Positions 35,251-46,699 of a stretch of DNA of 64,000 bases are shown piece after piece. Source of the stretch: Zhengitettix transpicula. Lineage: Eukaryota > Arthropoda > Insecta > Orthoptera > Tetrigidae. Where the stretch lies: contig CM073591.1 in NCBI GenBank assembly GCA_037074705.1, positions 133,679,032 to 133,743,031 on the forward strand, in the 5' to 3' direction. A program made the translations under genes and the position numbers. Each line of letters starts with the position of its first letter. The stretch's first letter is position 1. The notes beneath the pieces are model-generated. The model did no database searches, was not told the origin of the DNA, and worked only from the letters and a program-made list of their open reading frames with translations.

Positions 35251-35453
35251 AAATACGTCACACGGAAGAAGAAATGTCTAGTATTAATATTCCGCGGTTC
35301 TGTGGTTAAGCGTCACGTCGACCTATATGGAGTTTTAAATTTTGATCTGTAGCTGAAAAGGTAAGTCCGTGTTGATTGGTAGAGGAAGTTGAGTGGAAAG
35401 TGTGGTGCTTACTTCCTTCAACCTGTCGAGTTCCTCGAACTATATTTTTGTTA

Positions 35454-35626
35454 TTGTAGATAAAATTCTCGGGTCTCAATCCGGGCCAATTGTTGGTTGA
35501 ATAACAACGTTTCGACAGCAAGCACCGCCATCGTCATCAGGTTAAATGTTAACTCCGCTTGCTGTCGGAACGTTGTTATTTAACCAACAATTGGCCCGGT
35601 TTGAGACCCGAGAATTTTATCTACAA
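35454..35626. repeat. Foldback element with CTGATGA and GAAAC, family E
   Basis: The arms 35454-35524 and 35557-35626 are almost perfectly inverted: GGGTCTCAATCCGGGCCAAT answers ATTGGCCCGGTTTGAGACCC, and TTGTAGATAAAATTCTCG answers its inverse at the far end. On the minus strand CTGATGA occupies 35540-35534 and GAAAC 35513-35509. The 20 bases between can form a wobble-rich stem GATGGCG/TGCTGTC. The right arm retains only the GGAAC half. Confidence 0.87.
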
Positions 35627-35629
35627 CAG

Positions 35630-36525
35630 ATTCACCGGGAAAACCGTCGTTGTCTATATTTTTTTTTTATTATGAACTCATTTTGCTTACAATACGGACA
35701 ATAAGTATAATTGTATAACAATGAATAAACCTCTATACTACCATAGTTTGGAGGAGGTGCTTCCTGTGAAGCCACTCCCTTAGTGTTAATCTTTAGTTAA
35801 TGTTAAATATTATAAATAACTGCTGGTTGAACTGTACAGTAGGCTAGAATCGCTTTAATCGTTTCATTTCTCCGTTATTAGCAAACAGTATTTTTCGCGA
35901 GAATATTTGGATGTACTACAATTCACTCTAAAACGTTGAATTTCGTTCCTGATCAACGACATATGTACATAGTCTCGCGATTACATAGTTTGGAACATAC
36001 CAATGGGCGTGTATTATTGACAGTAGTATGTTGTTCTGGAAGCGGTGGAGTATTTCAAAATTTGAGTTGCTTGCTGTGGCCCACAACTGTATCCCGTATG
36101 TCCAAAACGGTTTCAGAATTACTTTGTATATTAATAACTTTTTTTTGAGTTAAGTTGAGATTTTCTTCCGATCATCCGGTACATTTATCGCAGCTTTATT
36201 CCCAGTTGCTTAGTAAAAATGTATTTTCTTCACGTAAGACGTCTGTCGATAGGAATTCCCAAATATTTTCGAACTATAATACGAGTTAGGTATTCTCGTT
36301 TTGAAATTAAAAATAAAGTTTATATTCAAAACTTACATAAGACAGAAATTGCGGCGAAATTCACGGGACGTTCGTTGGCTTCCTAACTAACTTGTAAACT
36401 ACATAATTTTATTAAAAAACTTAGAGCTGTGGAAAATAAACTTGTTGGGTATTAGATGGGTTCAGTACAAACCATTTTCGAAACTTGTATCCGACTAACT
36501 CCATCCGAAATTGATTACTTCGTGA
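35630..36525. other. Unassigned stretch
   Basis: AT-rich to average composition, frames up to 70 codons, nothing recognised. Confidence 0.5.
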
Positions 36526-36935
36526 TTTGGGCCGAATTGCTCAGAAGTTGAGGTTGGGAGTGAGTGTATAGTGGCCATTCATTGTCCAATTATCAACAAG
36601 GGCAATTACCCCGCAATGCTGGGGAACCTAAGAGTCCGATTATTTCGCGGTTGCATCATTTCATGCTCGTGTGAGTAATAGTTGTCTGCTTTATAGCCTG
36701 CCGCCATAAATAGCGTCAGGACAGTTCGCGGGAGGTGGCTCCATGTCGTAAACGCATGTCAATGAGACCTGGGGGACCCGTTCTCCAGGCAATTGAGCTC
36801 CTCATTGAAAGGAAGACCTCCGAGGGACAAAACTATGAAGACGTTCAAATCGGCTTTCATACAGACTCAAACGCAGGGAAAACGAATGTTTACAACTCTT
36901 TTGGGAACTTGCATAACAATTATTTCTACTAGAGT
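36526..36935. other. GC-richer ORF-poor island
   Basis: GC-richer block with CTTTATAGCCTGCCGCC and CCATAAATAGCGTC near 36688-36716, again carrying Hox-like TTTATRG words in both orientations. The longest frame is 65 codons. Confidence 0.35.
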
Positions 36936-37395
36936 GACAATGGATATTTTAATCCAGAGATAATACTGTCGAGCTGATTTGGAGGTTAACAACTCATGTT
37001 TCATATATGGTGATGAGAGGAAGGAGTAGTATATGGACAATTTTCTGCTTCAGAGAATAAATACGGGTGAGTTTCGAAAATTCCTCGCTTTAAGAACGGT
37101 TTATAACCAGTTTATATTTAATTTTTTAACGTACTCTCATTTTAAATCAACACACGTACCCTGATAGTTTTACCTTAGTAGAATTTTTTTTATCAAACTC
37201 CACAAAATAGACTTATGACTTCTTCAGTCCCATGGAAACTTATTCTACCACGTCTATTTCTTTCGCAACCAGACGTTCCGACGTACAATTGGTTAATCTT
37301 TTTCATGTGGAAGCAATCTGACTAAAAAGTAGTGGAGTTTAGCAGCAACGACTGAAGACGTAAATTGAATTTGAAATATATTGACAGTTGTGAAT

Positions 37396-37740
37396 TTAAT
37401 ATTTCGTTAATGATGTACGGGTGTTCCATTTTCTAGTTTCAAAAAAATATAGAAAGCCAAGAGAAATAATGAGGAGGGTGGAATCAATGACGAAGTACTG
37501 CAAGCACATTGTCGTGGTGTAAAAGAACTGGTTTCTAGTAAAATGTGGATCTTTGATCTCAATGGCGTCCTTCAATTGTTCCGATAATGTTGCATCCACG
37601 TCATGAACATCCCAAAACACAATGGCGATAAAGTCTCCTGTGGATGGAATAGTTTTTGCAATCTTCGTCCCTATTCGCCCCACTGTTCGGACTGCTTCTT
37701 CGACTCAGGGTCATAATTATGAATCCTCGTTTCAAATACA
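37396..37740 (-). pseudogene. Mariner-family transposase relic (catalytic domain, internally deleted)
   Basis: Minus-strand translation gives, in two frames, FETRIHNYDPESKKQSEQW then KIAKTIPSTGDFIAIVFWDV. These match the mariner signature 'DETWIHHYDPESKxQSxxW ... KAKTVPSAGKVMATVFWD'. The first catalytic Asp (in DETW) is lost, while the second (in VFWD) is present. The next 20-25 expected residues are deleted, then LKDAIEIKDPHFTRNQ follows as in 'LKEAIKEKRPHLxRKK'. The tail HPPHYFSWLSIFF is a corrupted 'HPPYSPDLAPSDFxLF'. Two or more frameshifts and stops make it non-functional. Termini and inverted repeats cannot be located. Confidence 0.82.
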
Positions 37741-37859
37741 AATCAAATTTCATATGACTCAGTTGAATTGTGTAAAGATCCAAACACTGCTGATACATGT
37801 TTATAAGAGTGAGTTTATAGCGAACGGTTAACGAACGCGGCAGCAACCGCACAGATAGC

Positions 37860-38518
37860 TTTTACATCTTTTAACATTATTTATGTAAAATTTTGTGGAC
37901 ACGATCTATCAATATTTTTTAAATATTTACAAGGACACGTATCTTCCCTCGTTCGATCTTACGAATATTGGACTGTAGATGTTTATGGTTATTCCGTCGC
38001 TCGTAGTGGTTGCCGGATTTACTCACGTTTATCAGCTGTTCTCATTGAAAGCGGTGGTGAATATTAGTTTGAAGTCGAATCTAATTATTTTCCATTGTTG
38101 TCAGTGTTAACCCTGTTATGAAGGGGGACTGTAAAATTATTCGAATATCTGTTTGATCCAGCTGTACTCGTTTACTTCTCTTGATAACTCTCAAACACTA
38201 AAGGAATTTTATAGAAACTTTATGGCATGACTTATAAAGATAATAGGCTTATATGAGCTCGTTTGTGACTACTAACGCAAACTTTCCATAACATCAGTTC
38301 GAGAGGCTATTACAGACATGGACTAGAGTGATCAGTCTGATTCAGGAAAATGGCTGTCTTGAAGTTCTAAGACTGAGTGACTTTTTCTCTCAGTCTATTA
38401 TTACTTTCACCTTCGTGTACATAATTTGGTCTAAATTATCTCTCACATATTCTTAATCGCCTACTCTAAATTTGTCTGTCGCAGGCAGAACCTTACTGGA
38501 GATATTTTTTAATGATTT
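37860..38518. other. Unassigned stretch
   Basis: No repeat or usable open frame recognised. Confidence 0.5.
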
Positions 38519-38521
38519 TTT

Positions 38522-38790
38522 TATGATAACAGGCTACATGAGGGTAATCCACATGGTGGCAACTCCCCTTTAATAGCATAGGAAGGGATTTGAAAGGTGG
38601 GATGCGGAAGGCCCCCGGGCTATGGTTTAAGGACCTTACCCGGCAATTCACCTAAAAGTGATGCTGGGAAAACCGTAGAAAAACCTGCATCAGATAAGTC
38701 GGGCATTTGGTACTTGTCCCACGCCCTTCCGATGGCGGGAGAGGAGTTTGCTGTGGGGTCGCAGCTTTACCCCCGCCGTGTCTGATTAAG
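38522..38790 (-). repeat. Family B repeat, short copy
   Basis: Plus strand reads AACAGGCTACATGAGGGTAA, CCACATGGTGGCAACTCCCC, AATAGCATAGGAAGGG, then skips the AACTAGGG block to CCCCCGGGCTATGGTTTAAG, and continues to GACAAGTACC-inverse, CGGGAGAGGAGTTTGCTGTG and GGGTCGCAGC. The 3' end is complete, facing left, without a clear A-tract (TTTTTTATGATA precedes it). Confidence 0.8.
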
Positions 38791-38794
38791 TTCA

Positions 38795-40050
38795 ACATTA
38801 TAATTTCTGTGTGAAGTTTCAGTAGCAAGGTGAAGTTTCAGGTCTATTGTAATCCTTATATACGTACGAGTAACCCTTAAATATTTTTTTTAATTTGAAA
38901 AACGTGTTTGGAATAAGAAAAAAATAGGCTAAAGCTTCATTGTGAAAAAACCTTCAGTCACCGTTTAGTGGCAACAGGTTGGTACCAAAAAATATTAACT
39001 TCCGATAATAGCAATGGACATACTTGTTTCAAGAATTCGTAATATAAAACTGATCAACCGTCGCTCATACAACTAAGGCTAGAGTAATATTCGGCTGGGA
39101 TTTCGGTTCTTCCACAGATTTCACTTGATATCTCTGACGCACACGAATATCTTGGTAGGGGGCGCGCGTTTTGTTGTAAAATGAAATGGTACGGACGAGT
39201 TGAGGCTTGAGGTTTGACTTGCGGGGGTGTTATGCCGCCTAGAGGCCGTGTTATAAAACAACGCGAATCCAACCCTACAGCAATTACGCGACAATCTTAA
39301 GACAATACAGAAAGCCATTAACAGAGCGAGCAAAGCCAACAGCACCAGTGCAAGGCAAAAATAAACTGAAACTGTTTAGTAGGCGAATACCACTTTCCAT
39401 AGCTCGTTCGTCACAGCCAACGCGTTCATCGCGTGATCTGCCTGGCAAAATATGGTATATATATCTCTAACGAAATTGACAATGTTTTTGCCATAGTCTT
39501 TCACACAATATTTATTTTAAAATCATCACATCGTCCGATTTTGAGAAATTTCTCGATTGAGGGTCATTTTCGTAATATACTCGTCGTGTATGGACATTGG
39601 GGTGGAATTGTACTATTTATTGAAAAACTATTGAAATTATGAGTTCAAAAAAATAAAACGCAAGAACAGAAGAAATGATTTCAGCCAAAGAGGCTGTGAA
39701 ATTTAATTAAAGGATCTGGATGAAAAAATCTTCACCGCACCGGGAATCGAATCCGCGACTTACTATTACCACGTACCAAATGGAGGTCGGGTTGACCTTT
39801 TTCCAAAATACACTCGATTTTCCGGCTTATTCCTGCTTCATTCACGGAGTGAATATATTATATTCGGTAGTGAAATTTCGCCATTCCCTTTATACAATTC
39901 TCTTTTTACCAATATAATCGAATTTAAATTTTTGTCAGACAGTTTTCAGAAAATAAAGTAGTTCGTAGAATAAGGAATTGCTGTATATATTCGCGGGGAG
40001 CGTTCAGTAGAAAACTGAACGACGATTCCGGAGAAAGAATTTCGAGAGCT
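38795..40050. other. Mostly AT-rich; GC-richer at 39060-39360
   Basis: Frames of 72 and 74 codons on the minus strand at 39054-39345 are unrecognised. Near 39733 a minus-strand GGATTCGATTCCCGG resembles a tRNA box B, but the putative box A is poor, so a SINE is possible but unproven. Confidence 0.4.
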
Positions 40051-40615
40051 CTTCAGTACCTATAATATGTGCCACGATTTCTTCCGGAGCAGTTGAAGTT
40101 CGCTTCACGACCCTCCGGCAGTTATCCAGGCTGTATTATTGCTGTAAACCTTCCGTCTTCATTTAACCTTTTCTTTCTCATATTACAGGATCACAGAATT
40201 TTTCCACGAGATATTTTATTATTAAAGAACAGAGGCGATGCGACGGCCCCGTTACCCTCCGTTCATGTTTACATTCTATGCAAAGATGACACGATTTCAT
40301 AAGCGGAAGGATTACAAATAGAAATAAAAGCCCGCGAAGGGAAGTTTTGATATCAATCTGTCGTGCGGCGCTAAGATATATAAGACACGTGGAAGCAGTG
40401 TCATTGTTGGTAATTGCGAGTTCCGCAGAAGAGGGTCGGGCAGAGCTGAGCCGGCAAGGTGATGGATTGCAGCATCGATTAGAGCTGATTGGCGAGGGCA
40501 CGGCCCTTCCCTACCTGCTGAGAGCCCTTTTTGCAGCTTCCGCCGTGTCTTGCGGCTGAGACTCAATATATCAACATCGGCCCGCCCTGGCTCAAAGCTC
40601 ATTAATTAAATATAT
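40050..40615. other. GC-richer ORF-poor island
   Basis: GC-richer block with overlapping frames on both strands (107 and 96 codons minus, 70-77 plus) and no recognisable domain. TATATAAG near 40376 is TATA-like. Regulatory DNA or an unrecognised exon. Confidence 0.35.
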
Positions 40616-40619
40616 TGAG

Positions 40620-42275
40620 ACATGCCTGCTGTACAAAAATGCAATGGACGAAGCAACGGGCATACAATTGAAATGATTAGGGTATGAAATTTAATTACGA
40701 AAGTGGATTTAATTCAGAGGTCGTCTTGCGGGGTCTCTCCATGATCTCATTTGGAGGAGAATCAGATGAACTCTGAGGGGAATAGAGATGAGAAATTAGA
40801 CGAAGTGAAAGAATTATGGATCGAAATAGTGAGAATTAAACTATTGTCAAGAGATTAGCTGACAGAGTATGAATCGGTTGCAACACACTCTTTTACTTCT
40901 AATCGACAGATCTACTCAGACCATCCGGGCTCCATAAAGAGCACCTTTCTGTATGATGACTGAAGGTCCCAAGTATTTTTCATAAATTACATTAAAATAA
41001 AGTTATAAAAACCAATATATTCCGGTAAAGGCGATCATGTACACAAGTTAATAAAATTAATGTTATTCTACCTATAGTATGTTAAAAATTAGAAGACCGA
41101 TGGCGGTATCTGAGGAGTGTGACCTTGAATTAACCAATCACAAAGTTTGAAATAATGCTTCGTTTCCGAACAATAGCGGTGTTATTTTACTGTTTTCTTG
41201 AGCTTTATAAGTGGTGCGTCGTACGTGGCACCAGTGCGGACACGCCAAGAGACTTCTAGTTTAAAACGGACTATAGGAATCTGCTCTTTAGATTGAGAAG
41301 AGAAGTGGATAATTGTCTTCCCTTCCATACTGAACTTATTTTCCTTCTTTCAATTAAACTATAATCATACACATTGCAGTGACCCTTCTAGTTATTGATT
41401 AGAAGCGTTTTTATTTATTTTTCTGAACAATTAACAAAGAATTATGGCTAATGTCATACATTTCTCTATGCGTTTTATTTATTTATATAATTTTTGATAA
41501 AGGTGGCACTGGGATATATTCCAATCGCAGTTAAATAATCATACAATGCAATAATCTCGCTATGTGGAACAATAGACGGGCGATGGAAGTTTTCCAGGAA
41601 ATTCCAGTTGGTAGTCTTAAATACTGTAAGGGGCACTGATGTGAAAATAGTTGTTTGTCAATAGCAGATAAATTAATACGCCGTTTGTAGATATCATAGT
41701 GAGCACTGTAAACGTGTCGAACTGAAATCTACCGTTAGTATCTCATTTCTACTCATTCAACTAAAATTTGGTTACATTTCTGTGTCCATGTAATCTTATG
41801 AGAAACATTCCTGCCCGCCCCTTTTCCCACAATTTATATTTGGCGATATTATTTCACTTTTTCTCTGGAATCTGTAAGTCGTCAAGCATTTGTTAATTTT
41901 TATTTAACAAGTATCACCACACACTACTGTATTCTTTGTTACCTTTTGATTTTTCTCTCATTCGCAATTTAAATGAGACGGTTGTTAATCCTTGTATGTT
42001 TAGTGTCATTTCAAAATACTGCGGAGAAAAATCACTCTGGGCTGTCATCCGCATATATAATCTGTTTTAATCGCGTTGATCCATTTTGTTTGCGCTGAAA
42101 CATGTTCACGCAAAACTGCTGAAAATTAGTCGAGATCTTGCTGCCGACTTGAATCTTATAAATACCCGGTAATCGTTTAACAATATTAGTATAAGTATTT
42201 GTTGCTTTTCCGTTTTGATTTAACACACTATTGGGCCATAGTAGCTTCAAGTTTTAAGGAGGTATGAGGCGAATC
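40620..42275. other. Unassigned stretch
   Basis: CCATAAA at 40932 and CTTTATAAGTGG near 41205 are the only notable words. No gene or repeat recognised. Confidence 0.45.
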
Positions 42276-42279
42276 AAAT

Positions 42280-43085
42280 GGTGGCGTGTAATTCTTCTTT
42301 GATGTCAGCTTCCACTCTAAGACTCGGAACAGAAGTCATGCCGACCGTCTCAGATGAAGCACCTTGTACTAGATCTTTAATAAAGCCCCATCCCTTCGCC
42401 TCCTCACTAGCACAATGGTAATAAAGACCTTGGAGGCCTTTCATCTTTGAGAGCTCTTTGCTAATATCACTGACATACTTTGCTCGCAGCGCGGAATATA
42501 ATTTCCTGCCAAGGATGGATATATATATGTACGTGTCTCAGTGCGCCGCTGCCTGCTTTTGTAATTACATTTCCCAACACCCCCTTCCCTTGCCGCGCCG
42601 CCGTAATGACGTCATACCTACGTCACCTCACGTCGCCGCTCTTACACCGCATTTCTGCCGGATGAAGAACTTTTTCCGCGCGTTCACACACGCTCAACAC
42701 GTGATGATGCTTACAGCTCGGAATAAAGTTTAAGTGGAGCCGCGCCCTCTTCAAGGCACAACATGAAGCGCGGGTTAATTTTCGGTCGGTTTATTAGGAG
42801 GCGCGTCTCCAGACACACTAGAGAGAGAAATGGTCCACTGTAGGTGGCGACACCGAGAGCACGTAATCTCTGGGCGGAGCGAGGGACGTAATTATAAATG
42901 TCCGCTTGACGAGAACTGTGCTCCTACAAGTTTTCAGGTTATATTCGACGGTTTTCTGTGTTTAAATGCCGGAGTGCTGTTGCATGTATATGAGTGAGAC
43001 GGTAAGGGGGACGGCTTCTAACTTTCTTGGCATTTCGGTCGCGGAATGCTGCAGTTAGGACTCACAATAAAGTCTCAGGGAAATA
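42280..43085. other. GC-richer ORF-poor island
   Basis: One of the GC-richest parts of the window, with CCGCGCCGCC-like and GGCGCG-type blocks around 42590-42810. Frames up to 91 codons, unrecognised. Candidate regulatory DNA. Confidence 0.38.
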
Positions 43086-43439
43086 TATAGAGGGTGTGCT
43101 GCATAATTTGGGGCACAGCGGACCCTATTTCACAGTGTTGGGTTGGTCAAATTCCTTTACATTTTTTTTAGTTAGGTTAGCAAAATTCTAACCCCTTTAC
43201 TAATTTTACTCAAATGACCTATATTTTAACTTAAACAAAGAATTGACGCAATGAGTAAAACAGTTCTTTGTAATCTTTATGCTAATGCTTTAGTGACAGG
43301 ATTGGTTAGATAGAAACAATCCAAAATCATAGGAATCAATACTTTTTTTTCATCCAATTCAGCGATCAAAAGGATTATTTTTCTTCTGTGTTCCGTTCCA
43401 CAGATATAACAAATAAATTAACGTCTGTTAAAACTAATA

Positions 43440-43870
43440 ATACTAAAAAATGACCTTCGTACAGACAAATTTAAAATTTGTCTAACTGAAATTTGTTATA
43501 TCGGACAAACAAACAAAAATTAAACACTAGAATTCAATAGCATAAATCTAATGTCAAACTGTCAACTTGTAAACACAGTCCCAACACCAAACATTTTATC
43601 AAATTATATCCCTGTTTCGATTTTCATAAGACCTCTATTATTGGAACAGATTAAATTTTGAAATGCTGTATATTTAAATCAACTTAATAGGGGTAATTAA
43701 GCTCGACACAGAAAATCTTAATACGTTATATCAAGTTATATTTTTAAATTTTTTGGCCCTTAAATATTTATCTTTGATTTTGTTCAGTTTTCAGCAAGTT
43801 CTTCGCGATTAGAAAAACATGCCAATCCACGTCGAAACGTTCGGAACTTTTAAATATAAATTTTCTTAGT
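43440..43870 (+). pseudogene. Possible Penelope-like element relic (GIY-YIG endonuclease scrap)
   Basis: At 43467-43520 the plus strand encodes KFKICLTEICYIGQTNKN and then a stop. It resembles the start of the Penelope-like GIY-YIG endonuclease, whose pattern is roughly 'YKI.C..C...YIGQT.R.F..R..EH'. The downstream reading is disrupted. About 330 bases later CCACGTCGAAACGTTCGG (43828) resembles the GAAACGT half of the hammerhead-like motif, which in known Penelope-like elements lies in the terminal repeats. The match is short, so this may be chance; the two signals in the expected order raise the odds. Confidence 0.42.
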
Positions 43871-44104
43871 TTTTGTTTCACCATTTGAAATTCGTTTATA
43901 CGTATGTAGTTTCACAGACATTCCGATGGCTGTTTACTAATAACTATTGTTTTAAATCCAGCTTAAACCTACATTATATCTTTACTTAATTATTAATTCT
44001 TTCCAAGTATTTTTCGATTTAAATTCACGCACAGATATCTTAATTGAAAATTTGTAAGTTCTTATGAAAGGTCAATGAAGTATTTTTCCTTAAAATATTA
44101 GTTG

Positions 44105-44315
44105 GTATTTTAATTAGATAAATAAATAACCAAATATCAGACAAAATAAAGTGATAATAGAAATAACACATAACATTCCTTTTATCCTTTTTGCTTTCGT
44201 CAAGTGACGAAAAACGTAAGAGACGTGAGGTCGACACAACGGCACAAACCAGATGACGAACTCAAAAGTCGTTGCGAAAGCATTTCGCCTCTTATTTCGC
44301 TATTTATTTAATCTT
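44105..44315. repeat. Family A element, decayed
   Basis: On the minus strand AAGTGACGAAAGC is followed by AAAAAGGATAAAAGGAATG, then TATTATCACTTTATTTTGTC and a terminal TTGGTTATTTATTT, the block order of family A. The right side retains only short matching pieces (GACGAACTCAAAAG). Confidence 0.6.
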
Positions 44316-44704
44316 TTAACACATACGTATTATATTTTAATTTGTATTTGTTACTATTATTTGCAGTTTTATAGAATTATTTTCTCTTCTAAATGTTACA
44401 TAATTGTCTTAGATTTATTTTCCGAATGACGACAGCAAAGATAATGTGAAGTTTCGTTTTAATGACGAGAAATGAATTTTAATATTACGAAGAAAAATGT
44501 AAATACAAGTCTGTACGTTGATTAGTTTCAAAGTTTCATTGACTTTGAAAAACATATTCAAGTTCTAATAAATAAATTAAATTTCCACTAAAAATTTGGC
44601 CTAACATAAAATCAGAACCATTAGGCTTTACTTAAGGCAATAAGACAATAAAAGGAACAAGACAGGAAATAACATTGGAGACTGTTTTTAGACTATATAT
44701 ATTT

Positions 44705-44950
44705 ATTAATAAAAAAGATAGCCAATTCAGACAAAATAAGTGATAATATAAATAAATACCACACAACTCAAAAAGATTTTGAGTTTTGTCAACTGACGAG
44801 TGAAGTTGTGTCGCTCTAAGCTCTTCTTCGCACCTGATGAAAGAGGCAAGGATCCCAGAAACGTTGAGTGGTATTTATATTATCACTTATTTTGTCTGAA
44901 GGCTATCTTTATTGTTAATTATTTTCAATAAAACGTAAATTTTTTCATAT
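44705..44950. repeat. Foldback element, family A, with canonical CTGATGA and GAAAC
   Basis: The left arm (AGATAGCCAATTCAGACAAA, ATAAGTGATAATATAAATA, CCACACAACT) mirrors the right arm (AGTGGTATTTATATTATCAC, TTATTTTGTCTGAAGGCTAT). On plus, CTGATGA lies at 44834-44840 and GAAAC at 44858-44862, separated by 17 bases able to form a short GG...CC hairpin. The flank TTTTCAATAAAACGTAAATT is shared with the 16.8 kb copy. Confidence 0.84.
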
Positions 44951-45279
44951 ATATTTTTAGTTTAAGTAAAGAAGAAAAATTCAAATTTGACGTTTGACCA
45001 AATTACGCGTGGAAGATTTATTTTTATAAATGAATTAAATTTTCAACATTTTTGTAGATTAATTTTATTCGAGATGTAAATGACTGATAATTCACAGGAG
45101 AAGATTATTTTGGGTGTAATTATTATATAAGTTATATATTATTTTATGATTTACAATTATGTCTACTCGTGATGATCTTTTATGAAATTATATACTAAGA
45201 GATATTATTATATTCTATAGAAACGTTTTTTCCGAACTTAACGAAGCTATCCATACCCAGAAATAATTTCTGACAATGA

Positions 45280-45840
45280 TTGTCGCTAATGTCGTAACAA
45301 TGGTGTCACCCTCCAGCTTCAGCGAAGTAGTATCGTAAAGGGAAAGGTAACCTGGGGTAAAATAAAAATTCTGGCCTAGTACGAGTCCTTAAACCTGCAT
45401 CCACACACCGGTTAAGTTTGTTGTCGCAGACCTACGTCCGGTCCTGTCCGCCGAGGGTGTTTGTCTCTGAGAAGCAAGAAGTTTATTGACTGTTAGAATT
45501 ATTGCCTTCTCGCCCCAGCACTTGCCCAATTGAGACGGCTTCCTCTTATATTTTATATGGTTCCTGCAGGAACAGTAAACGTGGTCGTTTTAGCGGCCTA
45601 TTATTTCCATAAAAACAATCACGAGCGCGAGTGAAAAACACTTTTAAGCGAGTGATTAATAATCGATATTCAGCATTGCAGAGGCCGTAAATGTTGAGTT
45701 CCCCGAATTGACGAAGACGTCACGCAGAAAAATATTCACGCCATATATTTTATGGATCCCTATGAACTTTTTGTTTTTTTAAGAATAAGACGTTAGAAGA
45801 GTTTGGATTCACTCATGTGTCCATAAAACCTGTGCACACA
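45280..45840. other. GC-richer block with several Hox-like words
   Basis: CCATAAAA (45608), GGCCGTAAA (45683), TTTTATGG (45748) and CCATAAA (45821) fall within 220 bases, a local concentration of TTTATGG/TTTACGG words. No open frame of note. Candidate regulatory DNA. Confidence 0.38.
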
Positions 45841-46384
45841 CATATGACAATTGAAAAATATTCGAATATGTTTTTATTTTAATAAAATATTGGATTTTAT
45901 TTTCGTCATACGAACTCACAGCCCTCAAAAGTCGGAACAAAATGAATTAATTATTAAAAATATCCAAGTTTTAAGAGAATATTCTTTATATTTTCTTAAA
46001 GAGGGTTTACTTTGAAATAGAATGTTAAAATGAAACTTAATTGTTAAATCGAAGCCGAATGAGGTTCTAAGTAACGTTGAAGCTCTCCCATGAATCCGTC
46101 TGTTCAAATATCGACAAAAACGCTTGGCATCATTTCGTCGGTTAATGCTTCTAGAGACAATTTTCGATTACGGGCAATGAGGAACATTAAAATAATTGCA
46201 CGTACGGTCGTTTGTCGGTAAATACAGGTCATTGACTGAAGGCTTTACATTTGTGAATGACCTAAACGAGGATAGTTGATAATATTGCATGCCCTCATGA
46301 TTGTAGAGAGCCAGTGGGTAGCCAATAATACTTGATAAAAGCTACGAAGCTATATACGTAATAATTGTGGTATTTTTATAAATA

Positions 46385-46640
46385 AACAACAGCCAATTTG
46401 AAGTCAGAAAAAAATATATTTATTCATGGAAAATTAAACTACGTTTCGTCGATAACTTTCCGACCTCTTCAGGTTGAAGTTTAAGTAAATTTTGAAAGTC
46501 AGGTCATTCTCCTCACGTCGAGGCACAAAATGTAATAATTAATTTGTTCATTTAAAATTTGAATTAATAATTTAATTATTACATTTTGTGTCTCGACGTG
46601 AGATTTATTTTAATTTAAAAACAACTTTTTTTATTCATAC
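46385..46640. repeat. Foldback-type repeat with hammerhead-like core, family F
   Basis: Begins AACAGCCAATTTGAAGTCAG, like the 61.77 kb element. On the minus strand 46472-46441 reads CTGAAGA, G, GTCG, a 9-base loop, CGAC, GAAAC, GT. An inner palindrome follows: CTCACGTCGAGGCACAAAAT (46513) mirrored by ATTTTGTGTCTCGACGTGAG (46583). Confidence 0.8.
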
Positions 46641-46642
46641 AA

Positions 46643-46661
46643 TATATATATATATATATTT
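46643..46661. repeat. (TA)n microsatellite
   Basis: Short perfect TA run at the right border of the 46.4 kb foldback; a TA run likewise borders the 61.8 kb relative. Confidence 0.85.
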
Positions 46662-46699
46662 ATTAAATTCTGTAACAGAACCCTAAATAGATTGGCAAC

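Noticed and set aside
39725..39790. tRNA-derived SINE on the minus strand
   Set aside because: Only a box B-like GGATTCGATTCCCGG is convincing; box A and a tail could not be placed.
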